Source: Proteus myxofaciens ATCC 19692 (lineage in GTDB: Bacteria > Pseudomonadota > Gammaproteobacteria > Enterobacterales > Enterobacteriaceae). Taken from it: a stretch of DNA of 35,920 nucleotides. Made by a program: the position numbers and the translations under genes. This document shows, in pieces, positions 8,873 through 18,425 of this stretch. Below the pieces are notes generated by a model. The model was given only the letters and a program-made list of their open reading frames with translations. It did no database searches and was not told where the DNA came from. Each line of letters opens with the position of its first letter. Positions within the stretch are counted from its first letter, which is position 1. Where the stretch lies: contig NZ_LXEN01000120.1 in NCBI RefSeq assembly GCF_001654855.1, positions 1 to 35,920 on the forward strand. The letters run 5' to 3'.

Positions 8873-9640
8873 ATGTGTGAATTGTTAGGCATGAGTGCCA
8901 ATGTACCGACAGATATCAATTTCAGTCTAAGTGGGCTAATTCCTCGAGGTGGTAAAACAGGGCCTCATAAAGATGGTTGGGGTATTACCTTCTATGAAGG
9001 ATTAGGCTGTCGTACATTTAAAGATCCTCAAGCCAGTGCTGTATCACCTGTCGCTCGCTTTGTTCAAGAATACCCGATTAAATCAGAAGCGGTGATTGCC
9101 CATATTCGTCAAGCAAATCGCGGTAACGTTTCTCTTGAAAATACCCATCCATTTACCCGTGAATTATGGGGTAGAAATTGGACATATGCCCATAATGGCC
9201 AACTTAAAGGCTATCAATCTCTTGATTCTGGCCGTTTTAGGCCTATTGGACAAACTGATAGCGAAAAAGCCTTCTGCTGGATTTTAAATCAGCTTGAAAA
9301 TCGGTATAAACGCACACCCGCAAATTGGCCTGCTGTTTTTCGTTTTATTGCTATTTTAGCCACGCAATTAAGGCAAAAAGGTGTATTCAATATGCTGTTA
9401 TCCGATGGTCGATTTGTAATGGCATTTTGCTCAACAAATTTACACTGGATAACTCGTAAAGCCCCATTCGGTAAAGCCAAACTACTTGATCAAGACGTTG
9501 AAATTGACTTTCAGCAACACACTCAAGCCGGTGATGTAGTTTCTGTTATTGCGACATTACCTTTAACAGGGAACGAATCATGGCAACGTATTCCATCGGG
9601 TGAGTTTATCTTATTTGATAGAGGCATACGTATTTTGTAA
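8873..9640 (+). CDS. yafJ: Class II glutamine amidotransferase YafJ
   Basis: A 255-residue single-domain class II (N-terminal nucleophile) glutamine amidotransferase, the same length as E. coli YafJ. Cys2 in MCELLGM becomes the nucleophile after Met removal. Other glutaminase-fold motifs are DGWGITFYEG, IAHIRQANRG, NTHPF and WTYAHNGQL, covering the glutamine-binding and oxyanion residues. No synthetase domain is attached, so the acceptor reaction is unknown; YafJ has no settled physiological role. A clear AAGGAG site lies upstream of the ATG. It follows lpcA by 55 bases and its 3' end overlaps convergent yafK by 30 bases. Confidence 0.93.
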   Translation: MCELLGMSANVPTDINFSLSGLIPRGGKTGPHKDGWGITFYEGLGCRTFKDPQASAVSPVARFVQEYPIKSEAVIAHIRQANRGNVSLENTHPFTRELWGRNWTYAHNGQLKGYQSLDSGRFRPIGQTDSEKAFCWILNQLENRYKRTPANWPAVFRFIAILATQLRQKGVFNMLLSDGRFVMAFCSTNLHWITRKAPFGKAKLLDQDVEIDFQQHTQAGDVVSVIATLPLTGNESWQRIPSGEFILFDRGIRIL

Positions 9641-10354
9641 CCATTTATTTTCAGTATTAGGCAGTGAGTTAATTGCGGGTATATCTCTCACTAAATAACG
9701 TCCACGCTCGACTGTAACTAAAGGAATTTTGTTATTTTCCTCAACATATTGATAGGCTGGTTTTAGTTGTTGCCAAAAATCGATATCAGATGAATATTGA
9801 TGTTTTGCCATGTTTTCAGCCGTCATTTTAAATGGAAAAATATGAATATTTATGGCTTGTTGACCATTTTTTAGTGCAAGCTCTGCAAATTGATAAATTT
9901 CATCCATAATCTCATCTGTCATTGCGTAACAACCCACTGATTTACAAGCTCCATGTATCATCAAAAAGTCGCCAGTATATCCTTTTGATTTATCATATTG
10001 ATTAGGAAAACCAAGATTAATAGCTCGATAAAATCGACTATTCGGATTTAATTGCATATTATTAACCTGATAAAAGCCTTCAGGGCTTTTTAAATCTCCT
10101 TGAAATTTTTTGGGGCCTAAGCCTCCAGAATAGCTACAAATAGGGTAACTACGTACTTTTTGCAACAAACCATCTGATTTTTCTGTATATAGCTCAAGTA
10201 GATTCTCTTCTTTAAATATTTGGATATAAATAGGTTGACCAGAAATTTTCTGAGGTTGATTAATAAGAAGTTTTAAATTGTTTTCAGCGTTAACAAATAG
10301 GGTGATTAATGCTAATGTTAAAAAAGTGATTAATTGTTTTGCGTGATTGGTCAT
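9611..10354 (-). CDS. yafK: YafK/DpaA, YkuD-fold murein hydrolase
   Basis: A periplasmic LD-transpeptidase-fold protein. In E. coli, YafK (DpaA) cleaves the bond joining Braun lipoprotein to peptidoglycan diaminopimelate. I chose the internal ATG at 10354, giving 247 residues (E. coli 246) with an N-terminal signal peptide ending VNA; the frame extends 20 residues further upstream but that would bury the signal. The catalytic motif is H134-GACKSVG-C142, with Cys142 as nucleophile. Neither start has a strong ribosome site. It is convergent with yafJ (30-base overlap). The next gene upstream is nqrA, transcribed away from it. Confidence 0.9.
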   Translation of the reverse strand: MTNHAKQLITFLTLALITLFVNAENNLKLLINQPQKISGQPIYIQIFKEENLLELYTEKSDGLLQKVRSYPICSYSGGLGPKKFQGDLKSPEGFYQVNNMQLNPNSRFYRAINLGFPNQYDKSKGYTGDFLMIHGACKSVGCYAMTDEIMDEIYQFAELALKNGQQAINIHIFPFKMTAENMAKHQYSSDIDFWQQLKPAYQYVEENNKIPLVTVERGRYLVRDIPAINSLPNTENKWLQNTYASIK

Positions 10355-10769
10355 GGTTTTATCAGAAAAATGGCCTAAAATTTGTTGATAAAGTAATGAG
10401 TAGATTGCAATCAAGCAATCATTTTGTAAATTAAAATATTATATAAATCCTTTTAATTTACAAACCATTTTGTATGAATATTAATCGTTTGTCGAGATTT
10501 ATGATGTGTTTACTCGGTTTATTCGAGTTATTGACGATCCAGCTAAAATAATAATCTTATTTGCTTGAGCTAAATCACTCGAATTGTCAGACAGGTTTTA
10601 ACTGAGATGATAAAATTCAAGTCGGCAGAATAAGAGAAAATAGTAACAATTATCGGAGATAAAGAACTTAAAACAAAAAAGTGTTTTAAGGCGTTTTTAT
10701 TACAGAGTCGCTACATTTTCGGGGTGAATTTGTAGCTTAGGGTTTAACTGATAAACTTGTGCAAATCTT
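10355..10769. other. Non-coding region between yafK and nqrA
   Basis: About 415 bases without a supportable gene. It should hold the yafK promoter and the promoter and leader of the nqr operon. On the plus strand a possible TTGTCA (10584-10589) and TGATAA (10608-10613) pair is spaced 18 bases. Nearer nqrA are two small dyads (10667-10690 and 10710-10736). No riboswitch consensus or operator was recognised. Confidence 0.6.
10667..10736 (+). promoter_or_regulatory. Structured leader candidate upstream of nqrA
   Basis: CTTAAAAC/GTTTTAAG at 10667-10690 is a perfect 8-bp dyad with an 8-nt loop, followed by GCGTTTTTATT. GCTACA/TGTAGC at 10710-10736 is a second 6-bp dyad. The first could act as a weak terminator. 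The AT content makes chance dyads likely, so confidence is low. Confidence 0.3.
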
Positions 10770-12110
10770 ATGATTAAAATTAAAAAAGGACTCGACCTCC
10801 CAATTGCAGGAGCGCCTGCCCAAGTGATAGAAGACGGACCCACTATTCAACACGTCGCATTATTAGGTGAAGAATATGTTGGTATGCGTCCTTCTATGAT
10901 GGTTTCGGAAGGTGAGCATGTTAAGAAAGGACAGGCTCTTTTTGAAGATAAAAAGAATCCTGGCGTTATTTTCACAAGTCCTGCTTGTGGCAAAGTTGTT
11001 GAAATTAATCGTGGTGAGCGTCGTATATTTCAATCGATAGTTATCGAAATTGAGGGTGACCAAGAAATAACATTTGAACGTTATGATAGCGCATCTCTTG
11101 GTGATTTAACGCGTGAACAAGTCCAAGCTAATCTTGTAAACTCAGGTTTATGGACAGCGTTAAGAACCCGACCTTATAGTCGAACACCGCAATTAGATAC
11201 TGTACCGAATGCAATTTTTGTCACTGCAATGGATACTAATCCATTAGCGGCTGATGCTTCTGTCATTATTGAACAAAATGAAAAAGCTTTTAATGATGGC
11301 TTGATTGTTTTATCAAAATTAACAGAAGGTAAAGTGTATGTTTGTCATGGCGAAAAATCACCGTCTAAATTAAATGATGGACAAATTAGTTATAACCAAT
11401 TTAGTGGTCCACATCCTGCGGGGCTTGTGGGGACTCATATTCACTTTTTAGAGCCTGTAAGTGCTCGTAAAATGGTTTGGCATCTTAATTATCAGGATGT
11501 GATTGCCATTGGATATTTGTTTACAACAGGTTCTTTGTATACAAAACGTGTGGTGTCATTAGCTGGCCCACAAGTAAAATTACCTCGTTTAGTGCGTACC
11601 CGTTTAGGTGCAGATCTGTATGAGTTAACAAAAGACCAATTAATTGATGATGATAATCGCATTATTTCAGGCTCTGTATTATGGGGATGGAAATGTGATG
11701 ATGCACATCACTATTTAGGTCGTTTTCATAATCAAGTATCTGTTTTACGCGAAGGTCGTGATAAAGAGCTATTTGGCTGGGGTATGCCTGGTAGTAATAA
11801 ATTTTCTATTACGAGAACAACGATTGGTCATTTCTTAAAAAAGAAACGTTTTGCATTTACAACCACAATGAATGGCGGTGAACGTTCTATGGTACCAATT
11901 GGTAACTATGAGCGTGTGATGCCATTAGACATAATGGCAACACATTTATTACGTGACTTATTGGTTGGCGATACTGACAGCTCTCAGGCATTGGGTTGTT
12001 TAGAATTAGACGAAGAAGATTTGGGATTATGTACTTATGTTTGTCCTAGCAAATATGAGTATGCCCCAGCACTGCGTCAAGTATTGACCAAAATTGAGCA
12101 GGAAGGGTAA
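10770..12110 (+). CDS. nqrA: Na+-translocating NADH:quinone reductase subunit A
   Basis: Peripheral cytoplasmic subunit of Na+-NQR, which oxidises NADH, reduces ubiquinone and pumps Na+ across the inner membrane. The 446-residue length is normal, and the N-terminus ([35 protein letters not shown]) is collinear with Vibrio NqrA. NqrA carries no membrane segments and is implicated in quinone binding. The ribosome site is poor (CTTGTGCAAATCTT before the ATG), so initiation may depend on leader structure. It is the first of six nqr genes; nqrB starts three bases after its stop. Confidence 0.97.
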   Translation: MIKIKKGLDLPIAGAPAQVIEDGPTIQHVALLGEEYVGMRPSMMVSEGEHVKKGQALFEDKKNPGVIFTSPACGKVVEINRGERRIFQSIVIEIEGDQEITFERYDSASLGDLTREQVQANLVNSGLWTALRTRPYSRTPQLDTVPNAIFVTAMDTNPLAADASVIIEQNEKAFNDGLIVLSKLTEGKVYVCHGEKSPSKLNDGQISYNQFSGPHPAGLVGTHIHFLEPVSARKMVWHLNYQDVIAIGYLFTTGSLYTKRVVSLAGPQVKLPRLVRTRLGADLYELTKDQLIDDDNRIISGSVLWGWKCDDAHHYLGRFHNQVSVLREGRDKELFGWGMPGSNKFSITRTTIGHFLKKKRFAFTTTMNGGERSMVPIGNYERVMPLDIMATHLLRDLLVGDTDSSQALGCLELDEEDLGLCTYVCPSKYEYAPALRQVLTKIEQEG

Positions 12111-12113
12111 TTC

Positions 12114-13352
12114 ATGGGGTTGAAAAATTTATTTGAGAAAGTAGAACACCATTTTGAGCCCGGTGGTAAGTTGGCTAAATGGTATGTACTTTATGAGGCT
12201 GTTTCTACGGTTTTTTATACGCCGGGAACAGTAACGCGTAATGGTGCGCATGTTCGAGATACCATTGACCTAAAACGGATGATGATCCTTGTTTGGTTAT
12301 CTGTTTTTCCTGCAATGTTTTGGGGAATGTATAATGTTGGTCAGCAAGCTATTCCTGCATTAAATCAACTGTATAGTGGTGCTGAACTTCAGCAAATTAT
12401 TGCCTCCGATTGGCATTATCGTCTTGCTGAATTTTTAGGTGCATCATTAAGTGCTGATGCGGGTTGGGCAAGTAAGATGCTACTTGGTGCAACTTATTTC
12501 CTTCCTATTTATTTAGTTGTTTTTCTTGTAGGTGGATTCTGGGAAGTTCTGTTTGCCTTTATTCGTGGACATGAAATTAACGAAGGTTTCTTTGTTACTT
12601 CTATTTTATTCGCCTTAATTGTGCCACCAACACTACCTTTATGGCAGGCCGCATTAGGAATAACGTTTGGTGTTGTTATTGCGAAAGAGGTTTTTGGCGG
12701 TACAGGACGTAACTTCTTAAACCCAGCATTAGCAGGGCGTGCATTCTTATTTTTTGCTTACCCAGCACAAATCTCTGGTGATATTGTGTGGACAGCGGCT
12801 GATGGTTTTTCTGGCGCAACGCCATTATCACAATGGTCTATTTCAGGTGAAAATGCATTATTGAATAATGTGACTCATCAACCTATTACGTGGATGGATG
12901 CCTTTTTAGGAAACATTCCGGGTTCTATTGGTGAAGTTTCTACACTGATGATCCTTATTGGTGGGGCTGTTATTCTATTTGCTCGCATTGCCTCATTGCG
13001 TATTGTTGCTGGTGTGCTTATCGGCATGATAGCAATGTCATATCTGTTTAACTTTATTGGTTCTGATACAAATCCTCTCTTCTCTATGCCTTGGTACTGG
13101 CACCTTGTTTTAGGGGGTTTTGCTTTTGGTATGATGTTTATGGCAACAGACCCCGTATCAGCTTCATTCACAGATAAAGGTAAATGGGCTTATGGTATTT
13201 TGATTGGTGTGATGTGTGTTCTTATCCGTGTTGCCAATCCGGCTTACCCAGAAGGAATGATGCTAGCAATCTTATTTGCCAATTTATTCGCACCATTGTT
13301 TGACTATTTGGTTGTTCAGGCAAATATAAAGCGGAGAAATGCTCGTGGCTAA
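12114..13352 (+). CDS. nqrB: Na+-NQR subunit B
   Basis: Large membrane subunit (412 residues) with about ten transmembrane segments, central to Na+ translocation and quinone reduction. FMN is carried covalently by a Thr in the S-G-A-T motif; here FSGATPL places it at T236, the same number as in Vibrio cholerae. G140-G141 (FLVGGFWEV), linked to quinone-site inhibitor binding, are also conserved. An AGGAAGGG ribosome site overlaps the nqrA 3' end. It overlaps nqrC by 14 bases, indicating coupled translation. ApbE encoded downstream is expected to attach the FMN. Confidence 0.97.
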   Translation: MGLKNLFEKVEHHFEPGGKLAKWYVLYEAVSTVFYTPGTVTRNGAHVRDTIDLKRMMILVWLSVFPAMFWGMYNVGQQAIPALNQLYSGAELQQIIASDWHYRLAEFLGASLSADAGWASKMLLGATYFLPIYLVVFLVGGFWEVLFAFIRGHEINEGFFVTSILFALIVPPTLPLWQAALGITFGVVIAKEVFGGTGRNFLNPALAGRAFLFFAYPAQISGDIVWTAADGFSGATPLSQWSISGENALLNNVTHQPITWMDAFLGNIPGSIGEVSTLMILIGGAVILFARIASLRIVAGVLIGMIAMSYLFNFIGSDTNPLFSMPWYWHLVLGGFAFGMMFMATDPVSASFTDKGKWAYGILIGVMCVLIRVANPAYPEGMMLAILFANLFAPLFDYLVVQANIKRRNARG

Positions 13353-14130
13353 AGAAAAAAACAGAGATAGCGTTGGAAGAACGTTCCTCGTTGTCTTTAT
13401 TCTGTGTCTTGTCTGTTCTGTTGTTGTAGCAGGCTCTGCGGTAGGGCTTAAATCTAAGCAAGAAGAGCAAAAGCTACTTGATAAACAACGTAATATTCTT
13501 GATGTTGCTGGTTTACTTGTTCCTAAAATGACGGCTAGTGAAGTTTTAAAAGTCTATGACTCCCGAATTAAAGCCAAAATAGTGAACTTTAAAACGGGCG
13601 AGCTAACAGATAGCAATGGCGATTTCAATTTAAATAACGAACTGCGCAACGAAGAAACATCTATTGCTTTATCACCAGAAGAAGATATCGCAAAAATTCG
13701 TCGTCGTGCTAATAGTGCAGAAATTTATCTTGTGCTTGATGAACAAGGTAAAACAACAGAAATAGTGCTTCCTGTTTACGGCTCTGGCTTATGGTCTGTC
13801 ATGTATGCTTTCGTTGCTATTGATATTGATGGTGTGACATCTAAAGGTATCACTTATTATTCACATGGCGAAACGCCAGGATTAGGTGGCGAAGTCGATA
13901 ATCCACAGTGGAAAGCACAGTGGAAAGGTAAACGTCTCCTCAATGAGGAAGGCTTACCTGCGATTAAAGTCGTTCGCGGTGGCGCAACGGATAGCCCTTA
14001 TGGGATTGATGGCCTCTCTGGCGCGACATTAACATCAAATGGTATACAGCATATGTTCGATTTCTGGTTAGGTAATAACGGTTTCGGTCCATTCCTGAAA
14101 AAGGTGCGTGAAGGAGAATTAAATGGCTGA
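13339..14130 (+). CDS. nqrC: Na+-NQR subunit C
   Basis: A 263-residue subunit with one N-terminal membrane helix (about 13-37) and a large periplasmic FMN-binding domain. The flavinylation motif D-G-L-S-G-A-T sits near the C-terminus with the acceptor at T230, equivalent to T225 in V. cholerae. Upstream motifs include [13 protein letters not shown] and [14 protein letters not shown]. It receives electrons and passes them to NqrB. It overlaps nqrB by 14 bases and nqrD by 8. The first few codons (MLVAKEK) lie inside nqrB, and a start at a later codon is possible, but no better ATG occurs soon after. Confidence 0.96.
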   Translation: MLVAKEKNRDSVGRTFLVVFILCLVCSVVVAGSAVGLKSKQEEQKLLDKQRNILDVAGLLVPKMTASEVLKVYDSRIKAKIVNFKTGELTDSNGDFNLNNELRNEETSIALSPEEDIAKIRRRANSAEIYLVLDEQGKTTEIVLPVYGSGLWSVMYAFVAIDIDGVTSKGITYYSHGETPGLGGEVDNPQWKAQWKGKRLLNEEGLPAIKVVRGGATDSPYGIDGLSGATLTSNGIQHMFDFWLGNNGFGPFLKKVREGELNG

Positions 14131-14752
14131 TACAAAAGAAATTAAACGCGTTTTACTAGGACCGTTGTTAGATAACAACCCGATTGCGTTACAGGTATTA
14201 GGGGTTTGTTCTGCGTTAGCGGTAACAACTAAACTTGAAACAGCATTAGTAATGACAATTGCTGTTACATTAGTCACTGCATTTTCAAACTTCTTTATTT
14301 CACTTATTCGCAATTATATTCCCGGTAGCGTACGTATTATTGTACAAATGGCGATTATAGCTTCGCTTGTTATTGTTGTTGACCAAATTTTGCAAGCCTA
14401 TGCTTACGAAATTTCAAAACAACTTTCGGTCTTTGTGGGTCTTATCATTACTAACTGTATTGTAATGGGACGAGCAGAAGCCTATGCAATGAAAGCGCCT
14501 CCAATTGAAAGCTTTATGGATGGTATTGGTAATGGTTTAGGATACGGTGTTATCTTGATCCTAGTTGGATTTTTACGTGAACTTTTTGGTTCTGGCAAAT
14601 TATTCGGCATTACTGTGATGGAATCCATCCAAAATGGAGGATGGTATCAACCTAACGGTTTATTCCTGTTAGCACCTAGCGCGTTCTTTATTATTGGCTT
14701 GCTGATTTGGGGATTACGTACATTGAAACCTGCACAGGTTGAAGAGGACTAA
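14123..14752 (+). CDS. nqrD: Na+-NQR subunit D
   Basis: A 209-residue inner-membrane subunit with six helices, homologous to NqrE and RnfE. NqrD and NqrE bind an intramembrane iron-sulfur centre through paired cysteines; C29 (LGVCSAL) and C112 (ITNCIVMGR) are both present at the expected positions. It overlaps nqrC by 8 bases and a GAAGGAGAA ribosome site lies within the nqrC 3' end. nqrE starts five bases after its stop. Confidence 0.97.
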   Translation: MADTKEIKRVLLGPLLDNNPIALQVLGVCSALAVTTKLETALVMTIAVTLVTAFSNFFISLIRNYIPGSVRIIVQMAIIASLVIVVDQILQAYAYEISKQLSVFVGLIITNCIVMGRAEAYAMKAPPIESFMDGIGNGLGYGVILILVGFLRELFGSGKLFGITVMESIQNGGWYQPNGLFLLAPSAFFIIGLLIWGLRTLKPAQVEED

Positions 14753-14757
14753 TCACC

Positions 14758-15354
14758 ATGGAACATTATATAAGCTTATTTGTCCGCGCTGTTTTTATTG
14801 AGAATATGGCTCTCGCATTCTTTTTAGGGATGTGTACGTTCTTAGCGGTTTCTAAAAATGTTAAAACAGCATTTGGATTAGGTATCGCTGTTACGGTTGT
14901 ACTTGGACTTTCTGTCCCTCTCAATAACTTAGTTTATAACTATGTGTTACGTGATAATGCATTAATGGAAGGTGTTAATTTAAGTTTCTTAAACTTTATT
15001 ACTTTCATCGGGGTTATTGCCGCACTGGTTCAAATTTTAGAGATGATATTAGACCGTTATTTTCCTTCGTTATATAACGCGTTAGGGATCTTCTTGCCTC
15101 TTATTACTGTTAACTGCGCAATTTTCGGTGGGGTGTCATTTATGGCACAACGTGACTATAACTTTAGTGAATCTATTGTTTATGGTTTCGGTTCTGGCAT
15201 CGGTTGGATGCTTGCTATCGTATTGATGGCTTCCATTCGTGAAAAAATGAAATACGCAGATGTGCCAGCAGGTCTGAAGGGATTAGGGGTTACTTTTGTC
15301 ACCACAGGATTGATGGCATTAGGTTTTATGTCCTTCTCTGGTGTTCAGCTATAA
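14758..15354 (+). CDS. nqrE: Na+-NQR subunit E
   Basis: A 198-residue inner-membrane subunit, six helices in inverted topology relative to NqrD. The iron-sulfur cysteines C26 (LGMCTFL) and C120 (TVNCAIFGG) are conserved, so the NqrD/NqrE metal site looks complete. It follows nqrD by five bases and precedes nqrF by sixteen, within one operon. Confidence 0.97.
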   Translation: MEHYISLFVRAVFIENMALAFFLGMCTFLAVSKNVKTAFGLGIAVTVVLGLSVPLNNLVYNYVLRDNALMEGVNLSFLNFITFIGVIAALVQILEMILDRYFPSLYNALGIFLPLITVNCAIFGGVSFMAQRDYNFSESIVYGFGSGIGWMLAIVLMASIREKMKYADVPAGLKGLGVTFVTTGLMALGFMSFSGVQL

Positions 15355-15370
15355 AGGGTGAGAAGAACTC

Positions 15371-16597
15371 ATGGATATAATTATTCTAGGTGTTGTGATG
15401 TTTACCCTGATTGTATTGGTACTTACCGCATTGATTTTGTTTGCAAAATCTAAGCTGGTCAATACAGGGGATATTGAAGTTGAAGTTAACGGTGATCCTG
15501 AAAAAAGTTTCCATGCACCAGCAGGCGATAAATTATTAAACGTTTTATCTAATGAAGGTATTTTTATCTCTTCTGCATGTGGTGGTGGTGGTTCTTGTGG
15601 CCAATGTCGCGTAAAAGTGCTTGAAGGCGGTGGCGATATTCTTCCTACTGAACTTTCGCATATCAACAAGCGTGAGGCAAAAGAAGGTTGTCGATTAGCG
15701 TGCCAGGTAAACGTTAAAAATGATTTAAAATTGGAATTACCAGAAGAGATCTTTGGTATTAAAAAATGGGAATGTGAAGTTATCTCTAATGATAACAAAG
15801 CAACCTTTATCAAAGAACTTGTCTTAAAAATTCCAGAAGGCGAGGTTGTGCCTTTCCGCGCTGGTGGATTTATTCAAATTGAATGTCCACCACATACTGT
15901 TCGTTATGAAGATTTTGATGTTCCTGAAGAGTACCGTGAGGATTGGGATAAATTTAATCTATTCCGCTATGTTTCAGAAGTAAAAGAAACCACAGTACGT
16001 GCCTACTCAATGGCGAACTATCCTGAAGAACACGGCATTATCATGTTGAACGTGCGTATTGCAACACCGCCACCACGTAATCCTGATGTGCCACCTGGTA
16101 TCATGTCATCTTATATTTGGTCATTAAAACCAGGTGATAAAGTGACTATTTCAGGACCATTTGGTGAATTCTTTGCAAAAGAAACAGATGCAGAGATGAT
16201 CTTTATTGGTGGTGGTGCAGGTATGGCACCAATGCGTTCACATATTTTTGATCAATTAAAACGCTTACATTCTAAACGTAAAATTAGCTTCTGGTATGGT
16301 GCGCGTTCTGTTCGTGAAATGTTCTACACTGAAGATTTCGATATGTTAGCGAAAGAAAACGAAAACTTTACGTGGAATGTTGCATTATCTGATGCATTAC
16401 CTGAAGATAATTGGACTGGTTACACCGGTTTTATTCACAATGTGTTGTATGAAAACTATCTAAAAGATCATCCAGCGCCAGAAGATTGTGAATTCTATAT
16501 GTGTGGTCCACCCGTCATGAATGCCGCTGTAATTAAGATGCTTAAAGATCTTGGCGTTGAAGATGAAAATATTATGCTTGATGATTTTGGTGGCTGA
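15371..16597 (+). CDS. nqrF: Na+-NQR subunit F, NADH-oxidising
   Basis: Electron entry subunit, 408 residues. It has one N-terminal membrane helix (about 3-25), then a 2Fe-2S ferredoxin domain with C70, C76, C79 and C111 ([13 protein letters not shown] and RLACQV, same numbering as V. cholerae), then an FAD domain with the RAYSMANYP motif, and an NADH domain with [11 protein letters not shown] and [10 protein letters not shown]. All cofactor motifs are intact. It is the last structural nqr gene. A hairpin without a T run (16635-16656) separates it from apbE. Confidence 0.97.
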   Translation: MDIIILGVVMFTLIVLVLTALILFAKSKLVNTGDIEVEVNGDPEKSFHAPAGDKLLNVLSNEGIFISSACGGGGSCGQCRVKVLEGGGDILPTELSHINKREAKEGCRLACQVNVKNDLKLELPEEIFGIKKWECEVISNDNKATFIKELVLKIPEGEVVPFRAGGFIQIECPPHTVRYEDFDVPEEYREDWDKFNLFRYVSEVKETTVRAYSMANYPEEHGIIMLNVRIATPPPRNPDVPPGIMSSYIWSLKPGDKVTISGPFGEFFAKETDAEMIFIGGGAGMAPMRSHIFDQLKRLHSKRKISFWYGARSVREMFYTEDFDMLAKENENFTWNVALSDALPEDNWTGYTGFIHNVLYENYLKDHPAPEDCEFYMCGPPVMNAAVIKMLKDLGVEDENIMLDDFGG

Positions 16598-16634
16598 TTT
16601 ATTAGTTTGCTAATAACAAAGCAGTAAAATGACA

Positions 16635-16656
16635 AGCGCCCACAATCGTGGGCGCT
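16635..16656 (+). repeat. Stable intra-operon hairpin between nqrF and apbE
   Basis: AGCGCCCAC, loop AATC, GTGGGCGCT: a perfect 9-bp GC-rich stem with a tight 4-nt loop, 21 bases before the apbE ATG. The next bases (CATGTTAAG) contain no T run, so it is unlikely to terminate by the intrinsic route. It may mark a processing or stability boundary that lowers apbE-nqrM relative to nqrA-F. Confidence 0.6.
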
Positions 16657-16676
16657 CATGTTAAGAAGAGAGAGTT

Positions 16677-17699
16677 ATGCTAAAAAGAAAGATAATGAAT
16701 TGGGTTATGATGCTCTGTGCACTATTTTTATTGTCTGCATGTGGTGAAAAGCAGCAAGTATTAAATGGTGAAACAATGGGAACATATTATTCGATTAAAT
16801 ATGTACCTGATAGCCATTCTCCTTCACAAGAGGTATTACAAAAAGAAATTGATCGTATTCTAGAAGAAGTTAACGATCAGATGTCAACGTATCGCCCTCA
16901 ATCTGAATTAAGTCTTTTTAATCAAAGCCGTGAAATCAACAAGCCTTTTCCTGTTTCAGCAGCAACTGCGAAAGTTGTAAGCGAATCAATTCGTATTAAT
17001 AAAATGACGCAAGGATCTTTAGATGTCACTGTAGGGCCTTTAGTTAACTTATGGGGCTTTGGTCCTGAAGGGCGTTTTACCCATCAACCATCAGCTGATG
17101 AATTGGAAAAGCGTAGACAATGGATTGGTATTGATTATCTTGAAGTTCAAGGTAATGCATTAATTAAAAAAATACCAGAGCTCTATGTTGATCTGTCATC
17201 AATTGCGAAAGGGTATGGTGTTGATGCTGTTGCTGAATATTTAATTTCTCAACATATTACTAATTATATGGTTGATATTGGTGGAGAGGTTAGAACTCAG
17301 GGCGTAAATGGTAAAGATAAACCATGGCGTATTGCTATTGAGAAACCCGCGAATGATGGTACAAACCAAAGTGTACAACTTATTATCGAACCTGGTGATA
17401 ATTCAATAGCGACTTCTGGTGATTACCGTAATTACTTTGAAGAAGAGGGTATTCGTTACTCTCACACGATTGATCCAACAACAGGTCGCCCTATAAAGCA
17501 TAATCTGGCTTCTATTACCGTTATTGTACCAACATGTATGAGTGCTGATGGAATCTCTACAGGACTTAATGTGTTAGGGCCTGAAAAAGGCTTACAAGTC
17601 GCAAATGAATTAAATATTCCTGTTTTTATGATAGTCAAAACTGAAAATGGATTTGAAGAGCGTTATAGTAAGGCATTCGCTCCATTCTTGAAAAAGTAG
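16677..17699 (+). CDS. apbE: FAD:protein FMN transferase ApbE
   Basis: Periplasmic, lipid-anchored, Mg2+-dependent enzyme that transfers FMN from FAD to Thr in the S-G-A-T motif of proteins such as NqrB and NqrC. The 340 residues begin with a lipoprotein signal; the lipobox is L-S-A-C22. Family motifs are GETMGTYYSIKY, MSTYRPQSELS, VDLSSIAKGYGVD, VDIGGEVRTQG and SHTIDPTTGRPI. An AAGAGAGAG ribosome site precedes the ATG. Its place directly behind nqrF matches its job in maturing the complex. nqrM follows in 19 bases. Confidence 0.95.
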   Translation: MLKRKIMNWVMMLCALFLLSACGEKQQVLNGETMGTYYSIKYVPDSHSPSQEVLQKEIDRILEEVNDQMSTYRPQSELSLFNQSREINKPFPVSAATAKVVSESIRINKMTQGSLDVTVGPLVNLWGFGPEGRFTHQPSADELEKRRQWIGIDYLEVQGNALIKKIPELYVDLSSIAKGYGVDAVAEYLISQHITNYMVDIGGEVRTQGVNGKDKPWRIAIEKPANDGTNQSVQLIIEPGDNSIATSGDYRNYFEEEGIRYSHTIDPTTGRPIKHNLASITVIVPTCMSADGISTGLNVLGPEKGLQVANELNIPVFMIVKTENGFEERYSKAFAPFLKK

Positions 17700-17718
17700 C
17701 ATTTAAGGAGATGAGGTT

Positions 17719-17946
17719 ATGCTAAAAATATTTCTATTTGCCTTCATCTTATTCTTATTAGCCTTCTTTGGAATGGCTTTAGGATATATTGTAAAACGTA
17801 AAAGTATTCAAGGTAGCTGTGGTGGATTAGGTGCCATGGGGATTGAAAAAGAATGTGATTGTCCTGAACCCTGTGATGCACGTAAAAAACGAATGGCAAA
17901 AGATGCAGCTCGTGAAGAGATGTTGAAAAAAAACCGTATTATTTAA
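17719..17946 (+). CDS. nqrM: NqrM, Na+-NQR maturation factor
   Basis: A 75-residue Cys-rich membrane protein (formerly DUF539). NqrM is needed to assemble Na+-NQR and is thought to supply iron to the NqrD/NqrE cysteine site. Residues 3-25 form one membrane helix; after it come C34 (GSCGGLGAMG) and C46, C48, C52 (KECDCPEPCD), then a basic tail. An AAGGAGATGAGG stretch provides the ribosome site. It closes the operon, with a strong terminator about 75 bases downstream. Confidence 0.93.
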   Translation: MLKIFLFAFILFLLAFFGMALGYIVKRKSIQGSCGGLGAMGIEKECDCPEPCDARKKRMAKDAAREEMLKKNRII

Positions 17947-18021
17947 ATACCCTGGGTTGAGTGAGAATATTAACAAAACATCCCAGTTTTCAATACTCTT
18001 GACATTATAAAAATTAAGCTA

Positions 18022-18057
18022 AAAAAAGAGTGGCATATTTATATGCCACTCTTTTTT
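18022..18057. terminator. Bidirectional terminator between nqrM and the CsbD-like gene
   Basis: A perfect 11-bp stem, GAGTGGCATAT and ATATGCCACTC, with a TT loop, is extended by A6 on the left and T6 on the right. It is a textbook intrinsic terminator usable on both strands. Confidence 0.9.
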
Positions 18058-18116
18058 ACTTTAAAGGCGAATTTATCGCTAAAACGATTAAGAAGAAAAA
18101 ACGTTATTTATTTTGA

Positions 18117-18329
18117 TTATTTCCATGGATAAGGATTTTCACCTTCCCATTTCACGACTTCTTTTTCTGCTTCTTCGTAAGAGTAATCGTAATGCTCTTG
18201 AAGTTTACCAATAAGTTGTTCTCGAGTACCTTCAATAACATCAAGTTCATTTTGGGTGATTTTTCCCCATTTTTCTTTTACTTTCCCTTTAAATAAATTC
18301 CAGTCACCCGCTATTTTATTATTTACCAT
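18117..18329 (-). CDS. CsbD-family stress protein, YjbJ-like
   Basis: A 70-residue hydrophilic protein of the CsbD family, similar along its whole length to E. coli YjbJ: GDWNLFKGKVKEKWGK, then IEGTREQLIGKLQEHYDYS and AEKEVVKWE, ending in an aromatic-rich tail. Family members are abundant in stationary phase or stress (RpoS or SigB controlled elsewhere), but the molecular function is unknown. An AAGGCGA ribosome site precedes the ATG. It is transcribed alone. Confidence 0.9.
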   Translation of the reverse strand: MVNNKIAGDWNLFKGKVKEKWGKITQNELDVIEGTREQLIGKLQEHYDYSYEEAEKEVVKWEGENPYPWK

Positions 18330-18425
18330 ACTTTTCGCCTTATTGATTTCTACTAAACGATATCACTAAGTGTAGAAGAAAATAGGCTAAAGGTAAAAAT
18401 AGTGAAATATTAAGATTAAGGTTTA

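Noticed and set aside
12878-13171. 97-residue frame opposite nqrB
   Set aside because: It is a shadow of the transmembrane coding sequence on the other strand.
15349-15813. 154-residue frame opposite nqrF
   Set aside because: It is antisense to the ferredoxin domain of nqrF and has no recognisable domain or ribosome site.
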